A stretch of DNA of 64,000 nucleotides from Sporosarcina luteola (GTDB lineage Bacteria > Bacillota > Bacilli > Bacillales_A > Planococcaceae), in contig NZ_JAMBOK010000001.1 in the NCBI RefSeq assembly GCF_023715585.1, positions 744,001-808,000 on the forward strand, read 5' to 3'. Positions 23,403 through 32,135 of this stretch are shown piece by piece. The number at the start of each line of letters is the position of its first letter. Position 1 is the stretch's first letter. The notes under the pieces are model-generated. The model saw only the letters and a list, made by a program, of their open reading frames with translations, made no database searches and was not told the DNA's origin. Made by a program: the position numbers and the translations under genes.

Positions 23403-24422
23403 TTGGCAAAATTATTTACACCTTTTACAATTCGCGGTGTAGAATTTAAAAATAGGATTGTCATGGCACCGATGTGCATGTACTCAAGCCATAACTTGGA
23501 TGGCAAGGTCGAGGATTGGCATAAGATCCATTATGCTACGCGTGCTGTCGGGCAAGTAGGACTCATAATTGTGGAAGCGACAGCTGTTTTGCCGGAAGGC
23601 AGGATTTCAGATCGCGACCTTGGCATTTGGAGCGATGACCATGTGGATGGACTTTCCGAACTTGTCCGCCTCATGAAACAGCATGGAGCAAAAACCGGCA
23701 TCCAGATCGCCCATGCAGGCAGAAAGGCTACAGTGGATGGTGATATTTATGCGCCAAGCGCACTTCGTTTCAATGACCAATATAAAACGCCAGTTGAAAT
23801 GTCTCTTGCGGAAATCCGGGAAACGATTGACGCTTTCAGGGATGCTGCAATCCGTGCTAAAAAAGCAGGATTTGACCTCATCGAACTGCATGCCGCCCAT
23901 GGCTATTTGATCAATGAATTCCTTTCGCCGTTAGCAAATGAAAGAACGGACGAATATGGTGGACCTTCCGAAAATCGTTATCGCTTTTTACGCGAGATAA
24001 TTGATTCTGTTCGTTCGGAATGGGATGGACCTTTATTCGTACGGATATCTGCAGAAGATTATGCAGATGGCGGAATGTCGACTTCTCAATATATCGAAAT
24101 GGTAAATTGGATGAAAACACAAGATGTGGATTTGATTGATGTGAGTTCTGGTGCTGTCGTTCCTGCGAAGATTGACGCATACCCTGGCTACCAAGTGCCG
24201 TTTTCCGAACAGATCAGAAAAGAAACCGGGATTGCGACAGGTGCCGTCGGTTTGATCACGACAGGGCTGCAAGCCGAGGAGATTTTAAAGAATGAACGCG
24301 CAGATGTCGTTTTACTAGCACGTGAATTGCTCCGCAATCCGTATTGGCCTTATTCTGCTGCAAAGGAATTAGGCGTGGCAATCGAGCCGCCTAAACAGTA
24401 TGACCGTGGATGGATCTTATGA
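23403..24422 (+). CDS. namA: NADPH dehydrogenase, old yellow enzyme family
   Basis: 339 aa, the length of YqjM of Bacillus subtilis. FMN-dependent ene-reductase with the YqjM-type redox cysteine, Cys25 in APMCMYSS, the substrate-binding HAGRKA and [14 protein letters not shown], and the phosphate-binding end region. It reduces alpha,beta-unsaturated carbonyls and nitro compounds. The TTG start at 23403 follows GAGGAGG by 8 nt. It starts 22 nt after proC and ends at a strong terminator, so it probably shares the T-box transcript. Confidence 0.92.
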   Translation: MAKLFTPFTIRGVEFKNRIVMAPMCMYSSHNLDGKVEDWHKIHYATRAVGQVGLIIVEATAVLPEGRISDRDLGIWSDDHVDGLSELVRLMKQHGAKTGIQIAHAGRKATVDGDIYAPSALRFNDQYKTPVEMSLAEIRETIDAFRDAAIRAKKAGFDLIELHAAHGYLINEFLSPLANERTDEYGGPSENRYRFLREIIDSVRSEWDGPLFVRISAEDYADGGMSTSQYIEMVNWMKTQDVDLIDVSSGAVVPAKIDAYPGYQVPFSEQIRKETGIATGAVGLITTGLQAEEILKNERADVVLLARELLRNPYWPYSAAKELGVAIEPPKQYDRGWIL

Positions 24423-24429
24423 AATCAAA

Positions 24430-24467
24430 AAAAGCTGCCGCTTGTCAACAAGGACTGCGGCAGCTTT
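24430..24467. terminator. Bidirectional terminator between namA and rnz
   Basis: AAAGCTGCCGC (24431-24441)/GCGGCAGCTTT (24457-24467), with A-rich and T-rich flanks. Confidence 0.85.
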
Positions 24468-25404
24468 ACTTTTTAATCAACTGTTCATTTACCCACTCGA
24501 AATGACTGAAGTCTTCTGCAATATGGATGTTCGGAAAAATTGCACTGCCTTGCTCTTGGAGATTGGCAATATCGGCAGGCATGAAGCGTGCGCTAATATG
24601 ATTTGCGATTAACACCTTCACATTTGCCTCCACAGCTGTCCGTGCAGCATCGCCTATCGTTGAATGTCCATAGTCTTTTGCAAGGTCTCCGGTCTCGTTA
24701 TCGAAAGTGGCTTCATGGATGAGAATGTCTGCTTCATTCGCCAATTCAACAGCAGATGAACAGTACTTTGTATCTCCGAGAACAGCTACTGTAAACCCAT
24801 TTTGCGGTTCACCCGTCACGTCTTTGCTATAAATGATTCGCCCATCTTCAAGCTCAATGTCTTCCCCATCTTTTAACCTTTTCAACATAGGGCCTTTTGG
24901 AACTCCCGACTCGACTGCTTTCTCTATAAGCAACTTGCCAGGCAGCGGCTTCTGTTCGATTCTAAAACCGAAACATTGGATAACATGCCGCAGTTCTTGT
25001 GTATACACTTTGAATTGATCGTCTTCAAAAATTATGCCCTCTTCAATTTCTTCTATTTTCAATGGATACGTCAAATGTGTTTTCGTTACACGAAGAGAGG
25101 TTAAGATCCATTCTTTAATCCCCACCGGCCCGTAAATGACCAATTCTTCGTCGCCGCCTAAAAATGAACGTGATCCCAGGAAACCGGGCAATCCGAAAAT
25201 ATGATCGCCATGAAGATGTGTAATGAAAATCTTATTTATCTTCCGTGGTTTTATGGATGTCCTAAGCAGTTGATGCTGAGTAGCCTCTCCGCAGTCAAAC
25301 ATCCAATAGCCGGCTTGCTCTGCAGAAAGGTTAAGGATCAAAGACGATGTATTCCGCTGCTTTGATGGCATTCCGGCACCGGTTCCTAAGAAAAACACTT
25401 CCAA
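24466..25404 (-). CDS. rnz: Ribonuclease Z
   Basis: 312 aa. MBL fold with N-terminal FLGTGAGMPS and the zinc motif THLHGDHIFGLPGF (about 62-75), then GDTKY and GHSTIGDAA, as in bacterial RNase Z (about 307 aa). It cuts the 3' trailer of tRNA precursors that lack encoded CCA. It is next to dinB (9-nt gap) on the same strand, as in Bacillus (yqjK-yqjH region). Confidence 0.95.
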   Translation of the reverse strand: MEVFFLGTGAGMPSKQRNTSSLILNLSAEQAGYWMFDCGEATQHQLLRTSIKPRKINKIFITHLHGDHIFGLPGFLGSRSFLGGDEELVIYGPVGIKEWILTSLRVTKTHLTYPLKIEEIEEGIIFEDDQFKVYTQELRHVIQCFGFRIEQKPLPGKLLIEKAVESGVPKGPMLKRLKDGEDIELEDGRIIYSKDVTGEPQNGFTVAVLGDTKYCSSAVELANEADILIHEATFDNETGDLAKDYGHSTIGDAARTAVEANVKVLIANHISARFMPADIANLQEQGSAIFPNIHIAEDFSHFEWVNEQLIKK

Positions 25405-25413
25405 TGTAATCGC

Positions 25414-26604
25414 CTACCTTTCTCTCAGCCCCCGTTTAACGGAGTTTGGTCCAAATTTCTTCTCGAGTTCCGAGACGAGATCATCAAGTTTCGCTTCTTT
25501 GGCATACAGTTCGAAGTTCTCGAATGATAATTGCTCATTCAATTCGTTCAGCGGAATGACATTTGAAACCGTAATGCCTAGAAGCCGAATCGGATCTCTC
25601 TCCCAATGCCGTTTGAAAAGTTCAGCGGCTACTTTGTACACATCTTCCGCTTTATAAAGCGGATTAAGTACTGTACGGCTTCTCGTGATGTTTCGCCAGT
25701 CAGATGTCCTCATTTGAATCATGACAACCGTGCCCGCCAGCTGCAGCCTGTCAAGCCGCTGTGCGACTTTCACAGATAACCGTTTGAATATTTCAAGGCA
25801 TGCAGACAGTTCCGTTTCGTCCACCGGCAATGTCGTTGAACTGCCGACACTTTTTCTTTCTTCTGCCGCATCGGGATCGACTGGCCGGTGATCAATCCCG
25901 TTCGCCCGGTTTCGCAGTCTATTGCCGTTTTTGCCCAATTTGCTTTTGATTACTGTTTCATCCGCTTTCGCTAAATCACCGATTGTCATTATGCCGAGTT
26001 CATTCAAACGTTTTTCAGTGCTTTGGCCGACCCCATGCATTTCTATGACAGGCAATGGCCATATGACATCCGGCACTTGCCTTTTACGTAAAATCGTTAT
26101 CCCCATCGGTTTTTTCATATCTGAAGCAGTCTTCGCCAAGAACTTATTCGGTGCGATTCCGATGGAGCAGGGCAAATCCAATTCTTGAAGAATCCGCCGT
26201 TGCATATGTTCTGCAATCTGCACGGCATTTGTCAATCCACCGATGTCTGTTATGTCAATATACGCTTCATCGATTGAAACAGGCTCGACTAGATCGGTGT
26301 AAGATCTCAAGATCGTAAAGACAGCGTTGGAGGCAATCCGGTATTTATCAAAGTCCGGCGGCACAATGACAAGATCCGGACAAATCCTTCTTGCCTCGCC
26401 GACTGACATCGTCGTGTAAATGCCAAGCGCCCGCGCCTCATATGAGCACGTGACAAGGATGCCTCGCCGCTCTTTTGGATTTCCAGCAACCGCCATCGGT
26501 ATTCCTTTCAATCTCGGATCATGCGCCTGCTCAACGGAAGCGAAAAAGCTGTTCATATCAAGATGAAGAATGACTTTTGCCTGTGCATTCGGGACAGATG
26601 TCAT
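25414..26604 (-). CDS. dinB: DNA polymerase IV (Y family)
   Basis: 396 aa. Y-family polymerase with HLDMNSFFASVEQ, YEARALGI and the catalytic PVSIDEAYIDITD. HhH and little-finger regions follow (about 180-360), ending in KKFGPNSVKRG. It performs error-prone translesion synthesis. GGAGG lies 8 nt before ATG 26604; a longer frame to 26631 crosses that site. Transcription may come from its own promoter because a terminator precedes it at 26630-26658. Confidence 0.93.
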   Translation of the reverse strand: MTSVPNAQAKVILHLDMNSFFASVEQAHDPRLKGIPMAVAGNPKERRGILVTCSYEARALGIYTTMSVGEARRICPDLVIVPPDFDKYRIASNAVFTILRSYTDLVEPVSIDEAYIDITDIGGLTNAVQIAEHMQRRILQELDLPCSIGIAPNKFLAKTASDMKKPMGITILRKRQVPDVIWPLPVIEMHGVGQSTEKRLNELGIMTIGDLAKADETVIKSKLGKNGNRLRNRANGIDHRPVDPDAAEERKSVGSSTTLPVDETELSACLEIFKRLSVKVAQRLDRLQLAGTVVMIQMRTSDWRNITRSRTVLNPLYKAEDVYKVAAELFKRHWERDPIRLLGITVSNVIPLNELNEQLSFENFELYAKEAKLDDLVSELEKKFGPNSVKRGLRER

Positions 26605-26629
26605 TTGCCTCACCTCCATCGCTTCATTC

Positions 26630-26658
26630 AAAAAATCCGGATGGATGAAGCCATCCGG
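26630..26658 (-). terminator. Terminator between cheW-like gene and dinB
   Basis: On the minus strand CCGGATGG/CCATCCGG (26637-26644/26651-26658) is followed by six T residues. Confidence 0.85.
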
Positions 26659-26665
26659 TACTTTA

Positions 26666-27127
26666 TTATTTCTCTATCATTGTTTGCACATATTGCCCGA
26701 TTTCATCCATCCCTGTCAATGTACGAGAGAGTATTTCAGCATCGACAACGGTGATCATCCGATCTTCCAGATTTGCGACTGTCTTGAAATAGGGTGTTTT
26801 GGAATACGCCATTAAACCGGAGGAAGTCAACTTACTTTCCGGGATATCCAATATCTCTTTAGCGTCTAGAACAAGCAATCCAATAAACAGCTTTTCGGTT
26901 TGTACGACAACAATCCTTGCATTCGGATCATTTTTCGCCGAATTTCCGTAAAGAATCTGCTGGAAATCCAAAATCGGAACCAATTCTCCTCTGATTTTCA
27001 TTAATCCGAGCAGATAATCAGGCAAATGGGGAATCGGATTTATCCGTTCCAGTTTTTCAATCGAGACGACTGTATCGACAGGCAAAGCGTATTCCTCTTC
27101 ACCACATTGAATGATAACCGCTTTCAT
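26666..27127 (-). CDS. CheW-like signalling protein, orphan
   Basis: About 153 aa, essentially one CheW domain: EEYALPVDTVVSIEKLE, IPHLPDYLLGLMKIRGELVPILDF and the end region RMITVVDAEIL. CheW couples chemoreceptors to CheA. No cheA, receptor or flagellar gene lies near. The start is uncertain: ATG 27127 follows GGTGAG closely; GTG 27139 directly follows the stop of the upstream peptidase gene. Translational coupling to that peptidase is likely. Its partner must be encoded elsewhere. Confidence 0.8.
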   Translation of the reverse strand: MKAVIIQCGEEEYALPVDTVVSIEKLERINPIPHLPDYLLGLMKIRGELVPILDFQQILYGNSAKNDPNARIVVVQTEKLFIGLLVLDAKEILDIPESKLTSSGLMAYSKTPYFKTVANLEDRMITVVDAEILSRTLTGMDEIGQYVQTMIEK

Positions 27128-27139
27128 ATCGCTCACCAC

Positions 27140-28267
27140 TCATACCCCCTTCGTCGACGCAACGCGTACAATTTCAATCAATAATTCAGTGAGTTTATTT
27201 AATTCTTCCACTGGCATACGCTCGTTCTTCGTATGGATTTCCTCATAGCCGACAGATAATGTCACAGTTGGCACGCCTGCTCCATTGAATACATTGCCGT
27301 CGCTTCCGCCACCGCTTGTCATGATTTCAGGTTCTCTGCCGACATTTCGGATTGCTTCCATTGCCGTTTGCACTACTTCCGCATCTTCTTCGAAACTGAA
27401 ACCAGGATACATAAGCTTCACTTCCGTTTCCGCTTTGCCTCCCATAGCAGCAGCCGTCTTTTCAAATGTTTCAACCATATGGGCAATCTGTTTTTTCAGC
27501 TTATCTTCATTGATGGAGCGGGCTTCCGCTAAAATCCTGACTTCGTCACAAACGATATTCGTCGCCTGTCCGCCTTCGAAACGGCCGATGTTTGCCGTCG
27601 TCTCCGAATCAATACGACCAAGAGTCATCGCAGCGATGGACTTGGCAGCGATATTAATTGCTGAAACGCCTTTCTCAGGAGCCACTCCAGCATGGGCCGT
27701 CTTGCCATGTATCGTCGTCCATAATTTGGCCTGATAAGGGGCTGCAGTTACAATACCGCCTACTTTCCCATCACTGTCTACAGCATAACCATATTTCGCT
27801 TTCAACAGCGATGGATCCATCGCCTTCGCTCCCACTAATCCGCTTTCTTCGCCTGCTGTTATGATGAATTGGATATCCCCGTGCGGAATATTTTCTTCCT
27901 TCAACACTCTAGCCATTTCAAATAAAGCGGCAATTCCAGCCTTATCATCTGCTCCTAAAATTGTCGTACCATCCGAATAAATGTATCCGTCTTCACGCAA
28001 TTCAGGCTTGATCCCTTTGCCTGGGACAACCGTATCCATATGGCATGTAAAATAGATCGGATCAGCACTTTCGACGGTGCCCTTCAGTGTTGCGATCAAG
28101 TTTCCCGCACCATGTCCTGTGACTTCTTTTGTGTCGTCTTCAATAACTGTAAAACCGAGACTCTCCATTTTCTCCTTCAATACATTTACAATTCCTTCTT
28201 CATGCTTCGTTTCGGAATCAATTTGTACCAGCTCAAAAAACTCATCCAATAGCCGTTGCGCATTCAC
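27140..28267 (-). CDS. yqjE: M20 family peptidase, tripeptidase T-like (YqjE)
   Basis: 375 aa. M20 dizinc peptidase: CHMDTVVPGKG (first His and Asp), GADDKAGIAAL, TAGEESGLVGA (catalytic Glu pair) and the dimerisation domain with HGKTAHAG (about 185-300), ending GGGSDGNVFN. It probably removes N-terminal residues from small peptides in the cytoplasm. It lies next to the mmdA/pccB-type gene as yqjE lies next to yqjD in Bacillus subtilis. Confidence 0.9.
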   Translation of the reverse strand: MNAQRLLDEFFELVQIDSETKHEEGIVNVLKEKMESLGFTVIEDDTKEVTGHGAGNLIATLKGTVESADPIYFTCHMDTVVPGKGIKPELREDGYIYSDGTTILGADDKAGIAALFEMARVLKEENIPHGDIQFIITAGEESGLVGAKAMDPSLLKAKYGYAVDSDGKVGGIVTAAPYQAKLWTTIHGKTAHAGVAPEKGVSAINIAAKSIAAMTLGRIDSETTANIGRFEGGQATNIVCDEVRILAEARSINEDKLKKQIAHMVETFEKTAAAMGGKAETEVKLMYPGFSFEEDAEVVQTAMEAIRNVGREPEIMTSGGGSDGNVFNGAGVPTVTLSVGYEEIHTKNERMPVEELNKLTELLIEIVRVASTKGV

Positions 28268-28297
28268 TATGCATCTCTCTCCTTCGTCTTCGTTCCT

Positions 28298-29845
28298 TTA
28301 CAATGGGATGTTGCCGTGCTTTTTCTTCGGTCTCGTCTCTTGCTTATTCCTCATCATTTCAAGCGCCTGCAAAAGTTTGATGCGCGTCTCCCTTGGGTCG
28401 ATGACATCGTCCACCATCCCGTGGGAAGCAGCGACGTACGGGTTGGCAAACTTAGCCCTATACTCTTCGATTTTGTCAGCCCTCGTCGAATCCGGGTCAT
28501 CGCTGTTTGCAATCTCACGTGCAAAAATGATGTTGGCTGCCCCTTCCGCTCCCATGACGGCTATTTCCGCATTTGGCCATGCATAGACAACATCCGCCCC
28601 GATCGCCTTCGAGTTCAATGCGACATAGGCACCCCCGAACGCTTTCCGCAAGATGACTGTAATCTTCGGAACAGTCGCTTCCGAATAGGCATATAGGATT
28701 TTTGCGCCATGGCGGATGATTCCACCATGCTCCTGCTTTACTCCCGGAAAGAAACCTGTGACGTCTTCAAATGTAATTAGCGGGATATTAAATGAATCAC
28801 ATGTGCGTATGAATCGGGCAATTTTATCGGACGAATTGATATCAAGCCCTCCCGCCATCACTTTCGGCTGGTTGCATATCAACCCTACCGACTCGCCTCT
28901 CATCCTGGCGAAACCGACAACCGCATTCTTTGCAAATTCCGCCTGTACTTCGAGGAACGAATTCGCATCGACAACTTGTTCAATGACTTTACGGACATCG
29001 TATGGTCGAATTGTCTCAAACGGAACGACATCCGCCAGATCGTTGCGATAGTCTTCTTCCGACTCCGTCTCAAGTACAGGGGCCTTTTCATCATTGTTCT
29101 GCGGAAGATATGAAAGAAGATGACGTACTTGCTCCAATACAGTCTTCTCATCCTTGCCGCGGAAATGGGCGTTCCCGCTTATGGAATTATGTACTTTTGA
29201 TCCACCCAAATCTTCGGATGAAATCTTCTCACCTGTCACCGTTTCAATGACTTTCGGGCCTGTTATGAACATTTGGCTCGTTTCGTCTGTCATGAATACG
29301 AAATCGGTAATGGCCGGGGAATAGACTGCCCCTCCCGCACATGGCCCTAAAATGACGGAAATTTGAGGGATAACCCCGGAATAAATCGCATTTCGATAGA
29401 AGATTTCACCGTAGCCATCGAGCGATACAACACCTTCTTGAATTCGCGCCCCTCCTGAATCGTTCAAACCGATGAATGGTGCGCCATTCTTCGCAGCCAA
29501 GTCCATGACGTTCGCAATTTTCATGGCGTGCATTTCTCCAAGAGCGCCGCCGAAGACTGTAAAATCTTGTGAAAATAGATAAACCGGACGTCCCTCGATC
29601 TTCCCGTATCCTGTAACAACACCATCTCCCGGCCCATTCTGCTTGTCCATGCCGAAATCCCTTGTCCTATGTATGACGAAAGGATTCAACTCCACAAATG
29701 AACCTTCATCCAGCAATAGATTGATCCGTTCTCTGGCTGTCAATTTCCCTTTTTCATGCTGCTTGGCGATACGTTCATCTCCTCCGCCTAGTTCAATCTC
29801 CCGTTTCCTGTCGTATAATTCATTGATTTTATCATAAATGTCCAT
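28298..29845 (-). CDS. mmdA: Acyl-CoA carboxylase carboxyltransferase (propionyl/methylmalonyl-CoA)
   Basis: 515 aa. Carboxyltransferase with N- and C-crotonase halves: FTVFGGALGEMHAMK, NDSGGARIQEGVVSL, GPCAGGAVYSPA and, in the C half, GFFPGVKQEHGGIIRHGAK and KAFGGAYVAL. It carboxylates propionyl-CoA from carboxybiotin, or works in reverse as a methylmalonyl-CoA decarboxylase subunit. The mce and mut genes nearby indicate propionyl-CoA use. No biotin carboxylase partner is adjacent; accB/accC at 61-63 kb are the only ones in view. ATG 29845 follows AAAGGGG and overlaps mce by 14 nt. Confidence 0.9.
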   Translation of the reverse strand: MDIYDKINELYDRKREIELGGGDERIAKQHEKGKLTARERINLLLDEGSFVELNPFVIHRTRDFGMDKQNGPGDGVVTGYGKIEGRPVYLFSQDFTVFGGALGEMHAMKIANVMDLAAKNGAPFIGLNDSGGARIQEGVVSLDGYGEIFYRNAIYSGVIPQISVILGPCAGGAVYSPAITDFVFMTDETSQMFITGPKVIETVTGEKISSEDLGGSKVHNSISGNAHFRGKDEKTVLEQVRHLLSYLPQNNDEKAPVLETESEEDYRNDLADVVPFETIRPYDVRKVIEQVVDANSFLEVQAEFAKNAVVGFARMRGESVGLICNQPKVMAGGLDINSSDKIARFIRTCDSFNIPLITFEDVTGFFPGVKQEHGGIIRHGAKILYAYSEATVPKITVILRKAFGGAYVALNSKAIGADVVYAWPNAEIAVMGAEGAANIIFAREIANSDDPDSTRADKIEEYRAKFANPYVAASHGMVDDVIDPRETRIKLLQALEMMRNKQETRPKKKHGNIPL

Positions 29846-30251
29846 TCGGCTTATCCCCTTTGTCGCATAATTCATACAGTACTCCGAACGATGACTTCGG
29901 ATGCAGGAAGGCAACTTCAGCGCCACCTGCGCCCGGTTTCGGCTCATCTTGCAGCAATTGTACGCCTTTCTCCTTCAACTCTTCCATCCTGGACCGAATG
30001 TCTGAGACACCGAATGCAATATGGTGGATGCCTTCTCCGCGTTTTTCAAGGAATTTAGCAATGGCCCCATCTTTTCCGATTGGTTCAAGGAGCTCAATCT
30101 TACAATTACCGGCATCGATAAAGGCCACTTTCACTTTTTGACTTTCAACTTTTTCAATTCCTAGCAGTTTCAATCCTAACGTTTCTATGTAATATGGCAG
30201 CGCATTATTCAAATCATTAATGGCAATTCCGATATGATCCACTTTTTTCAT
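29832..30251 (-). CDS. mce: Methylmalonyl-CoA epimerase
   Basis: 139 aa. Vicinal-oxygen-chelate fold with metal ligands in DHIGIAI, GIHHIAFGV and the late Glu of VLYELCDKG. It interconverts the S and R forms of methylmalonyl-CoA so that the mutase (mutA/mutB, 32-36 kb) can use the carboxylase product. It is the first gene of a minus-strand operon with mmdA and yqjE and overlaps mmdA. Confidence 0.93.
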   Translation of the reverse strand: MKKVDHIGIAINDLNNALPYYIETLGLKLLGIEKVESQKVKVAFIDAGNCKIELLEPIGKDGAIAKFLEKRGEGIHHIAFGVSDIRSRMEELKEKGVQLLQDEPKPGAGGAEVAFLHPKSSFGVLYELCDKGDKPNGHL

Positions 30252-30304
30252 TTGAACGCCTCCTTCAATCCATTGTAACGTTTTCTATTTAAATCCGCTA
30301 CATC

Positions 30305-30332
30305 TTGAGAATTTTATGGAATCTGTTAAAAT
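30305..30332 (+). promoter_or_regulatory. Sigma-A-type promoter of prli42
   Basis: TTGAGA (30305-30310), 16-bp spacer, TAAAAT (30327-30332), about 30 bp before the start codon at 30365. Confidence 0.6.
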
Positions 30333-30364
30333 GAAAGTATCTATAACGCGAGGAGATTTGTCCG

Positions 30365-30460
30365 ATGAGCAATAAAAAATTTCAAAAAGTCGTTGTTTAT
30401 CTAATGATTGCCGCTATGGTCGCTTCAAGTGTCCTGATTGGTTTAAGCGTTTTTTTATAA
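30365..30460 (+). CDS. prli42: Stressosome-associated protein Prli42
   Basis: 31 aa miniprotein: MSNKKFQKVVVYLMIAAM then a single transmembrane helix ending in LIGLSVFL. It matches Prli42 in length, in the lysine-rich N-terminus (NKK..K) and in the VVVYLM motif. In Listeria this membrane peptide anchors the stressosome through RsbR1 and allows sensing of oxidative stress. It has its own promoter, an AGGAG site 10 nt upstream and a terminator. It lies between the divergent mce operon and the convergent brxB. Confidence 0.88.
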   Translation: MSNKKFQKVVVYLMIAAMVASSVLIGLSVFL

Positions 30461-30463
30461 GTA

Positions 30464-30492
30464 AAAAAAACAGTCCCGAGGGACTGTTTTTT
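30464..30492. terminator. Bidirectional terminator prli42/brxB
   Basis: A-rich flank, stem around ACAGTCC (30470-30476)/GGACTGT, and a T-rich tail to 30492. It serves the convergent prli42 and brxB genes. Confidence 0.85.
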
Positions 30493-30931
30493 ATATTTCC
30501 TCACAATGCTCTTCAAATTGGCTTTGCAGGTTTGTGACGACGGACATCGGATCATGGCCTTCAATTTCATAGCGTCCGACTTCTGCAACAACCTTCCCGT
30601 CTTTCAATAACGCAAAAGATGGGGAAGATGGCAGATGATCTTCACCGAAAATCATGCGTGCATATGCAGTCGCTTCCTTATCTTGACCCGCAAAAACAGT
30701 GACAAGGTGATCAGGACGTTTATCGTAATGAACGGCATGTGCTGCAGCGGGACGCGCGATTCCACCTGCACATCCACAAACGGAATTCACCATGACGAGC
30801 GTCGTTCCAGGTCGTTTGAATGCCGCTTCCACTTCCTCGGGAGTTGTCAACTGCTCATACCCGCTTGCTTCCATTTCAGACCGTGCTTGCTTCGTAATAT
30901 CTTCCATATAAAAGTTAAAATCCATAGTCAT
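30491..30931 (-). CDS. brxB: Bacilliredoxin, BrxA/BrxB (YqiW) family
   Basis: 146 aa. DUF1094/bacilliredoxin with the CGC active site (Cys52 and Cys54) in [16 protein letters not shown]. It removes bacillithiol from S-bacillithiolated proteins after oxidative stress. YqiW lies close to the bkd genes in Bacillus subtilis too, as here. AAGGGG lies 9 nt before the ATG. The gene implies that the cell makes bacillithiol. Confidence 0.92.
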   Translation of the reverse strand: MTMDFNFYMEDITKQARSEMEASGYEQLTTPEEVEAAFKRPGTTLVMVNSVCGCAGGIARPAAAHAVHYDKRPDHLVTVFAGQDKEATAYARMIFGEDHLPSSPSFALLKDGKVVAEVGRYEIEGHDPMSVVTNLQSQFEEHCEEI

Positions 30932-31049
30932 TCGGATCGGCCCCTTTCAAAATATATTTTCATCATAGCAGTTGGCTGTTACACTTGCAAAAAACCGGAT
31001 TTAGAAACCTAGTAGAATGAATGGCTTGCCGAATAATCATCCATTGAAG

Positions 31050-32135
31050 TCACTTCATGGGAAGTATCTTGTCAACCGCACTTGCAACAGTCATTTCACC
31101 TGTAAGCAACTGTTTTTCAAGTTCGTGTACTAACTCTTTTTTTCCTTGCTGCGAAAAGAAACTATCGATCAACCGATCCCTTATCATTGAATGGAACCAA
31201 TCTTTCGTCTGGGACTGTCTTCTTGCTGTCCAGACTCCGCTTGCCTCCATTTCGTCCTGGAACGTTTTAATTGTTTCCCACACAGTCGTAAAGCCGGTGC
31301 GTTCCAACGATGAAACAGGCAATGCAGTCGTCGTCCAGCCAGGTGTTGCCGGCTGTAGGAAATGGAGTAGTTGGCGATATTCCCTAACCGTCTTACTAGC
31401 GAGTTTCGCATTATCCCCATCAGCTTTGTGGACAATCATGCAATCAGCCAATTCCATGATCCCTTTTTTCATGCCTTGAAGCTCATCGCCTGCACCTGTC
31501 AAAACGAGCAGCATAAAGAAATCGACCATTCCCCTCACGACGGTTTCACTTTGGCCGACGCCGACCGTTTCAATGAGGATGATGTCATATCCAGCTGCTT
31601 CGCACAGCAGCATCGTTTCACGCGTTTTTTTATGCACGCCTCCGAGAGTCCCGGAAGACGGCGAAGGACGGATGAAGGCGTTCGGATGTTTTGCGAGCGC
31701 CTCCATTCTCGTCTTATCGCCTAAAATGCTCCCGCCAGTCACTGTTGAACTCGGGTCGATTGCAAGTACGGCGACCTTATGTCCGGCTTTCGCCAATTGA
31801 AGTCCAAACGTTTCTATGAATGTGCTTTTTCCCGCGCCGGGTACTCCAGTGATACCGATGCGGATGCTATTTCCTGTATTCGGCAGCAATCTTTTCAATA
31901 ATTCCTGCCCTATCTTCTGATCCGGTTCGGCCTGGCTTTCCAAAAGGGTGATCGCCTTTGATAAATGAAGTCTTGAGCCTTTGCTGATTTCTTCATACAA
32001 TCCATTCATGTCGATATTCTTTTCTTTTCTCACAAATCGTTTGCGCTTATGCGCCACCACGCCATCATGCAGTGACTCAATGCCATTCATTACATGCATT
32101 GCGCTATCGTTCTGGAATTGTTCCTTCTTATTCAA
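31050..32135 (-). CDS. meaB: Methylmalonyl-CoA mutase-associated GTPase MeaB
   Basis: 361 aa. G3E GTPase with Walker [10 protein letters not shown] (about 97-105), the segment [27 protein letters not shown] and a HKADGDN guanine-binding motif. MeaB loads and protects the adenosylcobalamin of the mutase. TTG at 32135 follows GAGGAAG by about 7 nt and overlaps the stop of mutB as TTGA, so translation is coupled. About 40 residues before the G domain are longer than in some homologues. Confidence 0.93.
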   Translation of the reverse strand: MNKKEQFQNDSAMHVMNGIESLHDGVVAHKRKRFVRKEKNIDMNGLYEEISKGSRLHLSKAITLLESQAEPDQKIGQELLKRLLPNTGNSIRIGITGVPGAGKSTFIETFGLQLAKAGHKVAVLAIDPSSTVTGGSILGDKTRMEALAKHPNAFIRPSPSSGTLGGVHKKTRETMLLCEAAGYDIILIETVGVGQSETVVRGMVDFFMLLVLTGAGDELQGMKKGIMELADCMIVHKADGDNAKLASKTVREYRQLLHFLQPATPGWTTTALPVSSLERTGFTTVWETIKTFQDEMEASGVWTARRQSQTKDWFHSMIRDRLIDSFFSQQGKKELVHELEKQLLTGEMTVASAVDKILPMK

